This document shows positions 36,958 to 46,669 of a stretch of DNA of 64,000 bases, one piece after another. Positions within the stretch are counted from its first letter, which is position 1. The number at the start of each line of letters is the position of its first letter. The notes under the pieces are model-generated. The model worked only from the letters and a program-made list of their open reading frames with translations. It made no database searches and was not told where the DNA came from. Source of the stretch: Pseudooceanicola batsensis HTCC2597 (GTDB lineage Bacteria; Pseudomonadota; Alphaproteobacteria; Rhodobacterales; Rhodobacteraceae); NCBI RefSeq assembly GCF_000152725.1, contig NZ_CH724131.1, positions 2,627,412 to 2,691,411 of the forward strand. The letters run 5' to 3'. A program made the translations under genes and the position numbers.

Positions 36958-37401
36958 TCAGGCGCGCTCGTCCTTGGGCGAGGCCATGACGACGTATGAG
37001 GTGATGGCGCTCACCTGCGGCACGGTGCCCAGGATGTCGGTGTGAAACGACTTGTAGGCGGCGAGGTCGGCCGCCTCGATCCGCAACAGGTATTCCCAGG
37101 CGCCCGTGATGTTGTGGCACTCGCGAACCTCCGGGGCTTTGGCGATGGCACGTTCGAAAGCCTCCTGCGCAGCCTTGGTATGGCTGTTCAGCCCGACGGT
37201 GACATAGGCGATGAACCCGACGCCATTCCGGACCGGGTCCAGTACGGCCCGATAGCCCTTGATCACCCCGCGTCTCTCGAGCTCCTGGACCCGGCGCAGG
37301 CAGGCCGAGGGCGAGAGGCCCACGCGGTCCGAGAGATCGAGATTCGAGATGCGGCCGTCGCGCGTGAGCTCGTGCAATATCTTGCGGTTGATCTCGTCCA
37401 T
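36958..37401 (-). CDS. Lrp/AsnC-family transcriptional regulator (147 aa)
   Basis: Feast-famine regulator. An N-terminal helix-turn-helix (INRKILHELTRDGRISNLDL, then RVGLSPSACLRRVQELERRG) is followed by a C-terminal RAM ligand-binding domain (GFIAYVTVGLN, then VRECHNITGAWEYLLRIEA). The length is typical. It is divergent from a LysE-type exporter with a 98-base shared region, the classical arrangement of an amino-acid exporter and its Lrp-type activator. Confidence 0.93.
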   Translation of the reverse strand: MDEINRKILHELTRDGRISNLDLSDRVGLSPSACLRRVQELERRGVIKGYRAVLDPVRNGVGFIAYVTVGLNSHTKAAQEAFERAIAKAPEVRECHNITGAWEYLLRIEAADLAAYKSFHTDILGTVPQVSAITSYVVMASPKDERA

Positions 37402-37499
37402 GATCGGTTTTCATTGCTCAACGGCCGTGACTTCCAGAACTATATGCAATCCAATGCCGCTGCGCATCCCATAAAGTTGCGGCGAGGACGGATCCCATC

Positions 37500-38096
37500 A
37501 TGACATATGATATACTGTTTGCCCTGCTGACCTTCTGTTTCGTCTCGACGATCACGCCGGGGCCGAACAACCTGATGGTCATGGCTTCGGGGGCGAACTT
37601 CGGCTACTGGCGGACGATGCCGCACATGCTGGGGATCGCCGTCGGCTTTTCGGTCATGACGCTGCTGGTCGGGCTGGGCCTGATCCGCGTGTTCGTGGCT
37701 TTCCCGATCACCCACACGGTCCTGAGCGTCGTCAGCGTGGCCTATCTGCTGTGGCTGGCCTGGAAGATCGCCCGCGCGGCCCCGCCGGAGGCGCGGGCCG
37801 AGGCGGCGGGCCGTCCCCTGACGTTCCTGCAGGCGGCGTTGTTCCAATGGGTGAACCCCAAGGCCTGGACCATGGCGCTGACCGCGATCACGGTCTATGC
37901 CGCCGATCAGAGCCTTCTTGCCATCACGGTGGTGGCGGCGATGTTTGCGCTGGTCTGCATTCCCTGTGTCTCGGTCTGGACCGTGCTGGGGCAACAGATG
38001 CGGCGGGTCCTCACCAACCCGGCGCGGCTCCGGGTATTCAACTGGACCATGGCGGGGCTGCTGGTGGCGTCGCTCGTCCCGCTGCTCTTTCGCTAG
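37500..38096 (+). CDS. LysE/RhtB-family amino-acid exporter (198 aa)
   Basis: Six-helix exporter with the family opening [20 protein letters not shown] and the central [14 protein letters not shown]. The length is standard. Control by the divergent Lrp-type regulator is likely, which suggests export of an amino acid whose level is sensed by the regulator. It is only distantly similar to the other LysE protein in this window (15195-15815). Confidence 0.9.
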   Translation: MTYDILFALLTFCFVSTITPGPNNLMVMASGANFGYWRTMPHMLGIAVGFSVMTLLVGLGLIRVFVAFPITHTVLSVVSVAYLLWLAWKIARAAPPEARAEAAGRPLTFLQAALFQWVNPKAWTMALTAITVYAADQSLLAITVVAAMFALVCIPCVSVWTVLGQQMRRVLTNPARLRVFNWTMAGLLVASLVPLLFR

Positions 38097-38212
38097 GCTC
38101 CGATACTGCGACCCCTCGGCGGCCGGGACCGTCCGGAGGGCCGGGCATGTCCGGCAGAGTTGCAAAGCCTTCCGGCCATGGGCATATACCCCGCAACTCC
38201 GGAGGGAATTGC

Positions 38213-39211
38213 ATGTCTGATACCAGTGCCGACCGCCCCAGCAACGAGGTGAGCAGCTACCTCGATTTCGAGAAGCCGCTGGCCGAGATCGAAGGCAAGG
38301 CGCGAGAGCTGCGGGCGATGGCCCAGCAGACCGAGGGGATGGACATCGAATCCGAGGCTGCGGCGCTGGATTCCAAGGCCTCGGCGATGCTCAAGGATCT
38401 GTACAAGTCTCTGACGCCGTGGCGGAAATGCCAGGTGGCGCGGCATCCGAACCGGCCGCATTGCAAGGACTATATCGACGCGCTGTTCAATGAATACACG
38501 CCCCTGTCCGGAGACCGGAACTTTGCCGAGGACCAGGCCGTGCTGGGCGGGCTGGCGCGATTCGAGGATCGGCCGGTCGTGGTGATCGGTCACGAAAAGG
38601 GCAACGACACGAAAAGCCGGATCGAACGGAACTTCGGCATGGCCCGGCCCGAAGGCTATCGCAAGGCGATCCGCCTGATGGATCTGGCCGATCGGTTTCG
38701 CCTGCCGGTGATCACGCTGGTGGACACGCCCGGTGCCTATCCCGGCAAGGGCGCCGAAGAGCGCGGCCAGTCCGAGGCGATCGCCCGGTCGACCGAAAAG
38801 TGCCTTCAGATCGGCGTGCCCATGGTGTCGGTGGTCATCGGCGAAGGCGGGTCTGGCGGCGCGGTGGCCTTCGCCACGGCGAACCGGGTCGCGATGCTGG
38901 AGCACTCGGTCTATTCGGTGATCACGCCCGAAGGCTGCGCCTCGATCCTGTGGAAGGATTCCGAGAAGATGCGCGAGGCGGCCGAGGCGATGCGCCTGAC
39001 CGCGCAGGATCTGAAAGAGCTCGGGGTGATCGACCGGATCGTACCGGAGCCGCTGGGCGGGGCGCACCGGAACCGGGCGACGGCGTTCGATGGTGTCCGG
39101 CAGGAGATCCTTGCCATGCTGACCGAGATGGACGGGCAGACGCCGGCCGATCTGGTCAAGGACCGGCGTGGCAAGTTCCTGAACATGGGCTCGAAGGGCC
39201 TCGCCGCCTAG
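38213..39211 (+). CDS. accA: Acetyl-CoA carboxylase carboxyltransferase subunit alpha (332 aa)
   Basis: Alpha subunit of the carboxyltransferase that makes malonyl-CoA for fatty-acid synthesis. The opening [19 protein letters not shown], then [38 protein letters not shown] and [13 protein letters not shown] are all conserved. The ATG at 38213 follows CTCCGGAGGGA; longer upstream frames are artefacts of the GC-rich sequence. The stop overlaps the convergent GST stop in a shared CTAG. Confidence 0.98.
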   Translation: MSDTSADRPSNEVSSYLDFEKPLAEIEGKARELRAMAQQTEGMDIESEAAALDSKASAMLKDLYKSLTPWRKCQVARHPNRPHCKDYIDALFNEYTPLSGDRNFAEDQAVLGGLARFEDRPVVVIGHEKGNDTKSRIERNFGMARPEGYRKAIRLMDLADRFRLPVITLVDTPGAYPGKGAEERGQSEAIARSTEKCLQIGVPMVSVVIGEGGSGGAVAFATANRVAMLEHSVYSVITPEGCASILWKDSEKMREAAEAMRLTAQDLKELGVIDRIVPEPLGGAHRNRATAFDGVRQEILAMLTEMDGQTPADLVKDRRGKFLNMGSKGLAA

Positions 39212-39828
39212 ACCGTCGGCAGACCGGGGTCACTCTCGCGATAGCTGGCCCGTTGCGACAGCTTTTGGAACCGGGCGGCCAGGGCGCCGTGGCGGGCGAG
39301 GGCCCGAGCCCCCTCGGGCGCGGCGGCAAGACAGCCCAGCATCGGCGCGAGATGTTGGTCGGCACGGCTCACCTCTCCGGCAAGACACAGCCCTTCGGCC
39401 GCTATCCCGTCAAGTGCGGTCAACACCGGCTGTGCCCTGTCGAGGCCGCGCAGGACGCGCGCATCGTCCCGCGGCCTGCCCGTCGCCGGGCCGAAGACCG
39501 CGGCTGCATAGACCTCGCGCACGAGAGGCCAGTAGCCGTAGTTGTCGAGGATCGCGATCACCTGTTGCTGGCGCGCACGGGCCTTCGCAGGAGCGGGCCT
39601 CGACCCGGCGTCCGAGAGTGCCTCGGCATAGGCGGTGATCGCCGAGGTTTCGTGCAGCATGAATCCGTCGTGGTCGAGCGAGGGGACCCGCCCGAACGGA
39701 TGCGGATTCGCAGCGGTGGTTTCGAAGGGATCGACCTCGTCCAGCCGGTAGGGAAGCCGGGCCTCGTGCAGGGCCATCCGGGCGATCCGCACGTAGACGG
39801 AATAGCGGAACCCGACCAGCGTGATCAC
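39208..39828 (-). CDS. Glutathione S-transferase-family protein (206 aa)
   Basis: Thioredoxin-like N-terminal half with the cis-Pro segment [18 protein letters not shown], followed by an all-helical C-terminal half. The opening [20 protein letters not shown] has a Ser/Tyr region as the possible glutathione-activating residue; no Cys is in this site. The substrate is unknown. The start overlaps the stop of the upstream GntR regulator by 4 bases, so regulator and enzyme are co-translated and may act on the same compound. Confidence 0.85.
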   Translation of the reverse strand: MITLVGFRYSVYVRIARMALHEARLPYRLDEVDPFETTAANPHPFGRVPSLDHDGFMLHETSAITAYAEALSDAGSRPAPAKARARQQQVIAILDNYGYWPLVREVYAAAVFGPATGRPRDDARVLRGLDRAQPVLTALDGIAAEGLCLAGEVSRADQHLAPMLGCLAAAPEGARALARHGALAARFQKLSQRASYRESDPGLPTV

Positions 39829-40472
39829 GTCGTCAGCAGGCGCAGCCCCTGCGTCACGTCCGAGCGGACCGCCAGCCGAAGACCGGGCTCGTCCCCGGCC
39901 TTGAGCGCGGCGATGATCAGCCGGTGGAAATGCGGCGATTCGCGCCGGTGCAGCCGCCCGTAGAGCTTGCGCATCGTGGGGCCGAGCTGAAGCCAGACGG
40001 TTTCGGCCATGGCCAGCATCGCCGGGGCCTGCGCCCGCAGATAGAGCGTGCGGTGAAACTCGAGGTTGGTCCGGATATAGCCCACGGCGTCGTGCCGCTC
40101 GACCATCTCCGAAATCGTCGAATTGATCGCCTGCAGGCGGTCGATCAGGGCGATATGGGCGCGTGGCAGCGCACGCGAGGCCAGCTCGACCTCGAGCAGG
40201 GCGCGCAGGGCGGCCAGCTCCTCGATCCGTTCGTTGGTGATCTCGGGCGTGGAGACCCGGCCCGAAGAGGAGAGCGTGAGCGCACCTTCCGCCACGAGCC
40301 GCCGGATCGATTCCCGCGCCGGCGTCATCGACACTCCGAACTCGCGGCCGATCCCGCGGAGCGTCAGGGATTCTCCTGGCGGTATCTCGCCGTGCATGAT
40401 GCGGGTGCGCAGGCCGCGATAGACACGTTCATGGGCGGCGGGGCTCGGATCGGGGCGGGTTTGCATCAGCAT
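39825..40472 (-). CDS. GntR-family regulator, FCD type (215 aa)
   Basis: Winged helix-turn-helix N terminus (VYRGLRTRIMHGEIPPGESL, then LTLRGIGREFGVSMTPARES) and a helical FadR-type C-terminal ligand domain with metal-binding-type His and Glu residues (FHRTLYLRAQAPAM, FHRLIIAAL). Its likely ligand is a carboxylic acid. It is coupled to the GST gene by a 4-base overlap and lies 30 bases after the metallopeptidase gene on the same strand. Confidence 0.92.
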   Translation of the reverse strand: MLMQTRPDPSPAAHERVYRGLRTRIMHGEIPPGESLTLRGIGREFGVSMTPARESIRRLVAEGALTLSSSGRVSTPEITNERIEELAALRALLEVELASRALPRAHIALIDRLQAINSTISEMVERHDAVGYIRTNLEFHRTLYLRAQAPAMLAMAETVWLQLGPTMRKLYGRLHRRESPHFHRLIIAALKAGDEPGLRLAVRSDVTQGLRLLTT

Positions 40473-40502
40473 GATTGCATGTGATCACAAAATCGCGCGA
40501 GG

Positions 40503-41210
40503 TCAATGGGCCCGATCCTGGGCCTCGAACCGGAAACGGTGCAGGGCGGTCCCGTCGGTCCTGAGCCAGCGGCGCTGCACCTCGTGCGGGCCGTGGATCG
40601 CCTGCACCGTGTCCCAGAACGCGCGGGAATGGTTCATCTCGGCCAGGTGCGCGACCTCGTGCGCGGCGACGTAGTCCAACACCTCGGGCGGGGCCATGAT
40701 CAGGCGCCAGGAATACGAGAGGGCGCCCTGCGCGGAACAGGATCCCCATCTCGACCGGGTGTCCCGCAGCGTGATGCGCGTATAGCGCCGCCCCAGCCGC
40801 GCGGCGTAGCGGTCCGAGGCGGCGACGAGGCGATCGCGCGCCAAAGCCCTGAGGTAGGCCGAGAGTTTCGCGGGCAGCTGCGCGGGATCGCCGGGAACGA
40901 GCAGCCGGTCGCCCTCGACCCGCACCGACCGTCCGGCCCCGGCGGCAATGCTGAGGAGCCGCCCTGCGACCGGCAGGTCGGTGCCGACCGCCACCACCTG
41001 GGTCCCGCCGTGCCGGGCCAGATGCCCGCGCAGCCAGTCGGCCTTTTCGGCGGCGAAGGCGATGCCGTCGCCCTCGGAGACGCCGCGCGGCAGAGTCAGC
41101 GTGACCCGCCCGTCCAGCGACGAGACGCGCAGCGAGATGCGGCGCGCGCGCGAGGATCGTTTGAGGTTGATTTCGACCGGAGGGTTGCCCGGCAGGAGAT
41201 GATGACCCAT
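40503..41210 (-). CDS. YgjP-like (DUF45) M48-type zinc metallopeptidase (235 aa)
   Basis: It carries the HEXXH zinc motif in VAAHEVAHLAEMNHSRAFWD, preceded by the typical TRSRWGSCSAQGALSYSWRL. The N-terminal part is a beta domain (RRISLRVSSLDGRVTLTLPR). The open frame extends to a TTG at 41294, but the ATG at 41210 with GGAGGA just upstream gives the usual family N terminus. The physiological substrate is not known. It is divergent from the FYDLN gene (104 bases). Confidence 0.87.
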   Translation of the reverse strand: MGHHLLPGNPPVEINLKRSSRARRISLRVSSLDGRVTLTLPRGVSEGDGIAFAAEKADWLRGHLARHGGTQVVAVGTDLPVAGRLLSIAAGAGRSVRVEGDRLLVPGDPAQLPAKLSAYLRALARDRLVAASDRYAARLGRRYTRITLRDTRSRWGSCSAQGALSYSWRLIMAPPEVLDYVAAHEVAHLAEMNHSRAFWDTVQAIHGPHEVQRRWLRTDGTALHRFRFEAQDRAH

Positions 41211-41314
41211 ATGTCCTCCGTTGCGCCACGACCCTGCGCGGAAAGCCTTTGACACCCTGATCCGCTTATGGCAGGGGACGCGGATCGTCGGCAAGTGATG
41301 TCATCAAAGAGGGA

Positions 41315-41638
41315 ATGTCCATGCCCAAGGAAGAATGGGGCACGAAGCGTGTTTGCCCCACGACCGGGAAGCGGTTCTACGACCTGAACAAGTCGCCGAT
41401 CGTCAGCCCCTATACCGGCGAAATCGTCGAATTCGACGAATCCAAGAACCGCATGATCGCGGCGGATGCCGAGGATGCGTCGAACAAGAAGCCCGAGGCC
41501 GACAACGAAGAGGAAGTCGTGCTGGAGGATGACGACGTCGACGTGGATATCGACGACGAACTGCTGGAAGAGGACGAGGATGACGACAACGTCTCGCTCG
41601 ACGATCTGGCGGATGTCGCGGGAGACGACGAAGACTGA
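41315..41638 (+). CDS. FYDLN-acid protein, TIGR02300 family (107 aa)
   Basis: An N-terminal ~45-residue domain with the family signature RVCPTTGKRFYDLNKSPIVS is followed by an extremely acidic tail of Asp/Glu runs (EEEVVLEDDDVDVDIDDELL and beyond). The family is restricted to alphaproteobacteria and close relatives; its function is unknown. The single Cys lies before the FYDLN motif. The gene has its own upstream region and ends 90 bases before tRNA-Ala. Confidence 0.92.
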   Translation: MSMPKEEWGTKRVCPTTGKRFYDLNKSPIVSPYTGEIVEFDESKNRMIAADAEDASNKKPEADNEEEVVLEDDDVDVDIDDELLEEDEDDDNVSLDDLADVAGDDED

Positions 41639-41728
41639 TCGCCCGGGGCGGCAGGCGTTGTTTTTCGCTTGAACCGCCCTGCCGCATCTCATAGATAGCG
41701 CCGCACGGGCGATTCAGCCCGGGCAAAA

Positions 41729-41804
41729 GGGGCCTTAGCTCAGCTGGGAGAGCGCCTGCATGGCATGCAGGAGGTCAGCGGTTCGATCCCGCTAGGCTCC
41801 ACCA
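41729..41804 (+). tRNA. tRNA-Ala (anticodon GGC)
   Basis: 76 bases with a complete cloverleaf. Acceptor GGGGCCT pairs with AGGCTCC, anticodon stem CCTGC/GCAGG holds the loop ATGGCAT with anticodon GGC, the T-loop is GTTCGATC, and CCA is encoded. It reads GCC/GCU alanine codons. Confidence 0.97.
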
Positions 41805-41948
41805 AACCTCCTTTCATCGATCGACGCGGCAGAGATCTGCAGCCGGTGCGCATGGCGCCGATCGCGTCGCGACGGGCGGCACCTTGAAGCTGACGCCGAT
41901 TCGCACCAAACTTGTCCGGCAGGCCGCGTTCCGGCTTGGGTATGAACG

Positions 41949-42392
41949 ATGATTGCGCGCATTCTGCATGTCTTTTTCCGGCTGCTCAGACCCAAGACCC
42001 TGGGCGTCCGCTGTGTCGTGATCACCGGAGACAAGCGCGTCCTGCTGGTGCGCCATACCTACGTGCCCGGCTGGTACCTTCCCGGCGGCGGCGTCGAGCG
42101 GGGCGAGACGATCCACGAGACGGCGCGGCGGGAAGTCGAGCAGGAAACCGGCGTCAAGCTGCTGGGAAAGCTGAGCCTTCACGGGGTGTTCTGCCAGCGC
42201 CCGCGATTTCCGCAGGACCATGTCGCGGTGATGGTGCCCGAGGAATTCCTGATCGGCGAGCATGAAGGAAGCCGAGAGATCGCGGAGGTCGCCTTCTACC
42301 CTCTCGACTCGCTGCCCGAGGACATGGATCCCGGGTGCCGGCGGCGAATTGCCGAAGTCCGGGACGGAAAGCCATTGGCCGAAACCTGGTAG
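41949..42392 (+). CDS. Nudix hydrolase (147 aa)
   Basis: Nucleoside-diphosphate-linked hydrolase. The Nudix box runs from G47 to V69: GGVERGE, then REVEQETGV, with one of the paired glutamates replaced by Gln, which is tolerated in the family. An aromatic VPGWYLPGGG precedes it. The N-terminal helix MIARILHVFFRLLRP is basic and amphipathic and may touch the membrane. It is 51 bases upstream of the polysaccharide operon on the same strand and could act on a nucleotide sugar or related by-product, but a general clean-up role is equally possible. Confidence 0.9.
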   Translation: MIARILHVFFRLLRPKTLGVRCVVITGDKRVLLVRHTYVPGWYLPGGGVERGETIHETARREVEQETGVKLLGKLSLHGVFCQRPRFPQDHVAVMVPEEFLIGEHEGSREIAEVAFYPLDSLPEDMDPGCRRRIAEVRDGKPLAETW

Positions 42393-42443
42393 CGGGTATG
42401 CTGCCTTGTGAAACGATCTGGCAGACGGTAAGCCACAATCTGA

Positions 42444-44438
42444 ATGAAGCAGTACCTGGTCAATATTCCCCGGCGACGAAAGGTTGTGCTCCAGATCGTA
42501 TTCGATCTGATCATGATCGTGATCGCATACTTCGTCGCGGCGGCCCTTGCGCGCGACACGCTGCTCGACATGTTCCGCATCTTCGAACCGATCCCGCTGG
42601 TGGTGACCGCACTGGTGACGATCGCCGCGTTCGGGGGAACGGGGGTCTACAGCGCCCTGCTGCGCTTTACCTCGGCCCATACGCTTGCGGGAATGATCGT
42701 CGGCAACGCCTTTGCCGCGGCGGTCCTGTGGGCGTCGTCGTTCCTCGTGGGCGGCCAGATCACGGTGGTCCAGGCGATCAACTTCTTCTTCGTGACCGTC
42801 GGCTTCACGGTCGGCGGTCGGTTCCTCGTCCGGTCCTATTTCCGCGCCGACATCAAGCTGCGTGGCGAGCCCGTCATCATCTACGGATCACACGACCTGG
42901 GCCGGCAGCTTCTGACCTCGCTCCAGCAGGGGTCCGAGTTCAACCCGGTGGCGCTGCTGGACGAGAAAGAGGAACTGACCGGCGCGACGATCAGCGGCGT
43001 GCGGGTCTATTCGCCGCATCACCTGGAACGGGTGATCGAGGCCAAGAACGCCAAGATCGTCTTCATCGCCATGAGCGAGGTGTCGCGGCAGGCCCAGAAG
43101 GACCTGGCCGATCTGCTGCAGACCACCTCGGTCGAGATCCAGCGCATCCCGGCCGTCACGGACGTCGTCTCGGGCCGCGCGAAGATCACCGATTTCAAGG
43201 AGGTGCGGATCGAGGATCTGCTGGGCCGCGAACCGGTGCCGCCGGAACCGGCCCTGATGCGCGCGACCACCGCGGGCAAGTCGGTGCTGGTCAGCGGCGC
43301 GGGCGGGTCGATCGGCAGCGAGATCTGCCGGCAGATCCTCAAGGTCGATCCCCGAGTCCTGGTCCTGGTCGAGCAATCGGAATATTCGCTCTATGCGCTC
43401 GAGAAGGAGCTGACCGAGGCGCGGGACCGGATGATGAGCACGACCGAGATCGTCGCCATCCTGGGCAGCATCTCGAACGAACACCTCATGGAAAGCGTGA
43501 TGACCGACTGGGCCGTCGACACGGTCTTCCATGCGGCGGCGTACAAGCACGTCCCCATGCTCGAGTCGAACGTCCTGACCGCGATCGAGAACAACGTCTT
43601 CGGGACCGAAACGTTGGTCCGGGCGGCGGTGAATACCGGCGTCTCGACCTTCTCGATGGTGTCGACGGACAAGGCGGTGCGCCCGACCAATGTCATGGGC
43701 GCGACCAAGCGCCTGGCCGAGCTGATCTGCCAGTCCTATGCCGAACGGCAGGACGACACGACCATCTCGATGGTGCGCTTCGGCAATGTCCTGGGCTCGT
43801 CCGGGTCGGTCATCCCGGTCTTCCGCGACCAGATTGCCGAAGGCGGGCCGGTCCGTGTCACCCATCCCGACATCACGCGCTATTTCATGACCATCCCCGA
43901 GGCGTCGCAGCTGGTGGTCCAGTCGAACGCCATGGCCGCCGGCGGCGAGGTCTTCGTGCTCGACATGGGCAAACCGGTGCGCATCCTGAACCTCGCGCAG
44001 CTGATGATCCGGCTCTCGGGATATCAGCCCTGGATCGCGGGCGAAGAGGGCAGCCCCGAGCATCCGACTGCCGACGATATCGAGATCGTGTTCTCGGGCC
44101 TGCGCCCCGGCGAAAAGCTCTACGAAGAGCTGCTGATCGAGGAAAACGTCGCGCCGAGCGATCACCCCCGCATCAAGATGGCCCATGAACGCAAGCTCCG
44201 GCGCGAGGAACTCGAGGCGTCGCTGGCGTCGCTGCGGTCCTGCATCGCGAACCGTCTGGGCAACGAGGCGCTGGCGATCCTCAAGAGCCTGCCGCTCGAC
44301 TACGCGCCCGCCGACTGGCCGCGCGAGGCCGTGGCGCGGAACCGTCTGCGCGGGTCGAAACGCCCATTCGTCGCCGAAACCAACGGCGTCGCCGGCCGCG
44401 GCGTCGCCGTCCTGCCATCGTCGGTCGGCAATCCGTGA
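42444..44438 (+). CDS. Membrane-bound FlaA1/CapD-type nucleotide-sugar 4,6-dehydratase (664 aa)
   Basis: Four N-terminal membrane segments and a CoA-binding-like Rossmann domain (about 140-250) precede the catalytic SDR domain. The nucleotide motif VSGAGGSIGSEICRQI begins near residue 281. The catalytic region holds STDKAVRPTNVMGATKR near 405 in place of a Tyr-Lys pair, as in PglF/WbpM/CapD. The likely reaction is UDP-GlcNAc to the UDP-4-keto-6-deoxy sugar, at the membrane. It is the first gene of the plus-strand half of the polysaccharide locus. With the PglE-like aminotransferase at 50144-51274 it could make a 4-amino-4,6-dideoxy sugar. Confidence 0.93.
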   Translation: MKQYLVNIPRRRKVVLQIVFDLIMIVIAYFVAAALARDTLLDMFRIFEPIPLVVTALVTIAAFGGTGVYSALLRFTSAHTLAGMIVGNAFAAAVLWASSFLVGGQITVVQAINFFFVTVGFTVGGRFLVRSYFRADIKLRGEPVIIYGSHDLGRQLLTSLQQGSEFNPVALLDEKEELTGATISGVRVYSPHHLERVIEAKNAKIVFIAMSEVSRQAQKDLADLLQTTSVEIQRIPAVTDVVSGRAKITDFKEVRIEDLLGREPVPPEPALMRATTAGKSVLVSGAGGSIGSEICRQILKVDPRVLVLVEQSEYSLYALEKELTEARDRMMSTTEIVAILGSISNEHLMESVMTDWAVDTVFHAAAYKHVPMLESNVLTAIENNVFGTETLVRAAVNTGVSTFSMVSTDKAVRPTNVMGATKRLAELICQSYAERQDDTTISMVRFGNVLGSSGSVIPVFRDQIAEGGPVRVTHPDITRYFMTIPEASQLVVQSNAMAAGGEVFVLDMGKPVRILNLAQLMIRLSGYQPWIAGEEGSPEHPTADDIEIVFSGLRPGEKLYEELLIEENVAPSDHPRIKMAHERKLRREELEASLASLRSCIANRLGNEALAILKSLPLDYAPADWPREAVARNRLRGSKRPFVAETNGVAGRGVAVLPSSVGNP

Positions 44439-44563
44439 ACCCCGGTGCGGCCGGGCGGCGCAGCGAAGCCTCACTTTCCGACAAACGGGCCCCGGCCCCT
44501 TGATAATCCGGCCCTGCTGATACAACGACACCGGCAAGGACATCCGGGCGGGAACCAGGTCGC

Positions 44564-45451
44564 ATGATGCAAAGGTCTGAGTTGGAAGAGCGCATGCAGA
44601 GGGCGTTGCGCAGGTTTGGCGGCAGTCGCACCAAGCGCCTGTTGCGGCATCCGTACAGGTCCCTCGCTCCTCTCGTCGACCGGCGCCTCGGGCGCAGCCG
44701 CCCCGCCACCTGCCCCACCTTCTACGGCGCGGAGTTTCACGGTGTCCTCCCCGAGGCCGTCACGACGCAGGTCTGGCGCACCACGGTCTATTCCCCAGAC
44801 GTCTGCCGCGCCCTGATCCACATGCTGAAACCCGGCGACACCTTCATGGACATCGGCGCGCATTTCGGCTTCTTCTCGCTCTTCGCCTCGCACCTTGTGG
44901 GAGAGACGGGCCGGACCGTGTCGGTCGAGGCGATGCCGGGCACCTTCGCCGTTCTCAAAAGGAACATGCAGACCGCCGAGGCCGATGGCCGGGCGACCCT
45001 GTTCAACGTCGCTGCCGCCGACACCGAGACGACGCTGGTCTTCAAGGATTTCGGCATCGTCGCATCGAGCCTGAACACGGCCTTCGAGAACCGCGGGGCG
45101 TCGTCGCTGATCCGCACGCCCAAGGATGTCACCGTGACCGCCCGGACCGGCGACGCGCTGCTGCGCGAGGCCGGGGCGCGGCCCGACCTGATCAAGATCG
45201 ATGCGGAGTCGTCCGAGCTGCTGGTCCTCAAGGGGCTGGAGGAAACCATCCGCGAGCACCGGCCGGCCCTGGTTCTCGAACTGGGTGACGACCCCTCGGC
45301 GGCCGACCCGCAGACCCCCAGGATCTGGGAGCGGCTGACCGGCCTCGGGTATCGCCCGGTTCACTTCGAAGGGCCGGACCCTTCCGATATCGGGCTGGAC
45401 CGCGCATTGCGCTACGCCAATGTGCTTTTCCTTCCGGACAGGAAAGACTGA
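44564..45451 (+). CDS. FkbM-family methyltransferase (295 aa)
   Basis: SAM-dependent methyltransferase domain of the FkbM type. The SAM motif is TFMDIGAHFGFFSLFASHLV, followed by VSVEAMPGTFAVLKRNM and the late LIKIDAESSELLVLKGLEE. In polysaccharide loci such enzymes usually O-methylate a sugar of the repeat unit. It follows the dehydratase after a 125-base gap and precedes two glycosyltransferases. Confidence 0.88.
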   Translation: MMQRSELEERMQRALRRFGGSRTKRLLRHPYRSLAPLVDRRLGRSRPATCPTFYGAEFHGVLPEAVTTQVWRTTVYSPDVCRALIHMLKPGDTFMDIGAHFGFFSLFASHLVGETGRTVSVEAMPGTFAVLKRNMQTAEADGRATLFNVAAADTETTLVFKDFGIVASSLNTAFENRGASSLIRTPKDVTVTARTGDALLREAGARPDLIKIDAESSELLVLKGLEETIREHRPALVLELGDDPSAADPQTPRIWERLTGLGYRPVHFEGPDPSDIGLDRALRYANVLFLPDRKD

Positions 45452-45499
45452 CGGTTCCGAAATGGGGCGAACCTGCGCAGCACGTGATCGGGGCCGGTC

Positions 45500-46669
45500 T
45501 TGAAAATCCTCTTCTCGCATCGCTTCTTCTGGCCGGATACCGCGCCCTACGGCACGTTCCTGCGCCGGATCGCCGCGCATTGCGCCGCGGCAGGTCACGA
45601 GGTGTCGGTCGTCTCAAGCAGACCCTCCTACAACATGACCGAGACCACGGCCCCGGCGCGCGAGACGCTCGAGGGGGTCGATGTCGCCCGGGTCTGGGTT
45701 TTCGCGCGGGAGAAACGCTCGATCCTGCTCCGTCTGGCCAATGTCGTGATCTATTGCGCGCGGCTGTTCTTCCGGATCCTGCGGGAACGGCCGGACGTGG
45801 TCACCGCCTCGACCTATCCGCCGGTGGTCGCCGCGATGAGCGCGGCGCTTGCGGCCAAGCTGGTCGGTGCGCGGTTCGTCTATCACCTGCAGGACATCCA
45901 CCCCGAGGTCTCGCGCCTGTCCGGCAGCGCCCTCGGCCGGTTCCCGGTCTTCGGATTGCTGCGATGGCTGGACACGCTCACGCTGAGGATGGCGGCGCGC
46001 ATCGTGACCCTCTCGGACGACATGGCCGAGACGCTGCGACAGAGGGATGCGCGCCTGGCCGGGAAGATCCGGATCATCAACAACCTCTCGCTGGACGAGG
46101 GCAGGGCGCCCGTCCCGGCCCCGCGCGAGGACGGCCGCTTCCGCGTGATCTTTGCCGGCAACCTCGGGCGGTATCAGGATCTGCCCCTGGTGGCGGCGGG
46201 GATCGCCCGGCTGTTCGACCGGCATCCCGAACTGGAGCTCTTCTTCCTAGGGAACGGCGCGCTCGAGCGGGAGCTGAAAGAGAGCTGGGGCGATCACCCG
46301 CAGGTGCGGTTCCACCCATTCGTCCCCTTCGACGAGGCGCGGGCGATGCTGGCGGAGTCGGACCTCGGAATCGTGTCGATCATGCCGGGTCTCTCGGCGG
46401 TGGCCTACCCCTCCAAGCTCCTGACCTATCAGAGCCTCGGTCTTCCGGTGCTCGCGATCGTGGATCCGGACAGCCACATCGCGCGGGATCTCGCCGCGAC
46501 TGGCGCAGGCGTCGTCGTCCGGGACCGCAGCGAAGACGCTGTCGCCGCCGCGGTGGAAGAGGCCATCGCCGCGCCACAGCTGCGCGCGAAGGCTCTTGCC
46601 CATGCGGCCCGGCACGACGGTCGGGCGGTGCTCGATGCCTGGACGGCCCTGATGGATGAATTCGCGTGA
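45500..46669 (+). CDS. Glycosyltransferase family 4 protein, WbuB-like (389 aa)
   Basis: GT-B fold glycosyltransferase. The N-terminal acceptor half opens KILFSHRFFWPDTAPYGTFL and has VVSSRPSYN. The C-terminal donor half has VIFAGNLGRYQDLPLV and the retaining-GT pattern ending in YPSKLLTYQSLGLPVLAIVD. The resemblance is to WbuB/WcaI enzymes, some of which transfer L-FucNAc, which would match the UDP-L-FucNAc genes of this locus; the donor is an inference. The stop overlaps the next gene's GTG start. Confidence 0.88.
   Translation: MKILFSHRFFWPDTAPYGTFLRRIAAHCAAAGHEVSVVSSRPSYNMTETTAPARETLEGVDVARVWVFAREKRSILLRLANVVIYCARLFFRILRERPDVVTASTYPPVVAAMSAALAAKLVGARFVYHLQDIHPEVSRLSGSALGRFPVFGLLRWLDTLTLRMAARIVTLSDDMAETLRQRDARLAGKIRIINNLSLDEGRAPVPAPREDGRFRVIFAGNLGRYQDLPLVAAGIARLFDRHPELELFFLGNGALERELKESWGDHPQVRFHPFVPFDEARAMLAESDLGIVSIMPGLSAVAYPSKLLTYQSLGLPVLAIVDPDSHIARDLAATGAGVVVRDRSEDAVAAAVEEAIAAPQLRAKALAHAARHDGRAVLDAWTALMDEFA

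Noticed and set aside
37751..38212. Possible N-terminal extension of AccA
   Set aside because: The extension overlaps the LysE gene and has no AccA similarity; the ATG at 38213 has a good ribosome site and the conserved N terminus.
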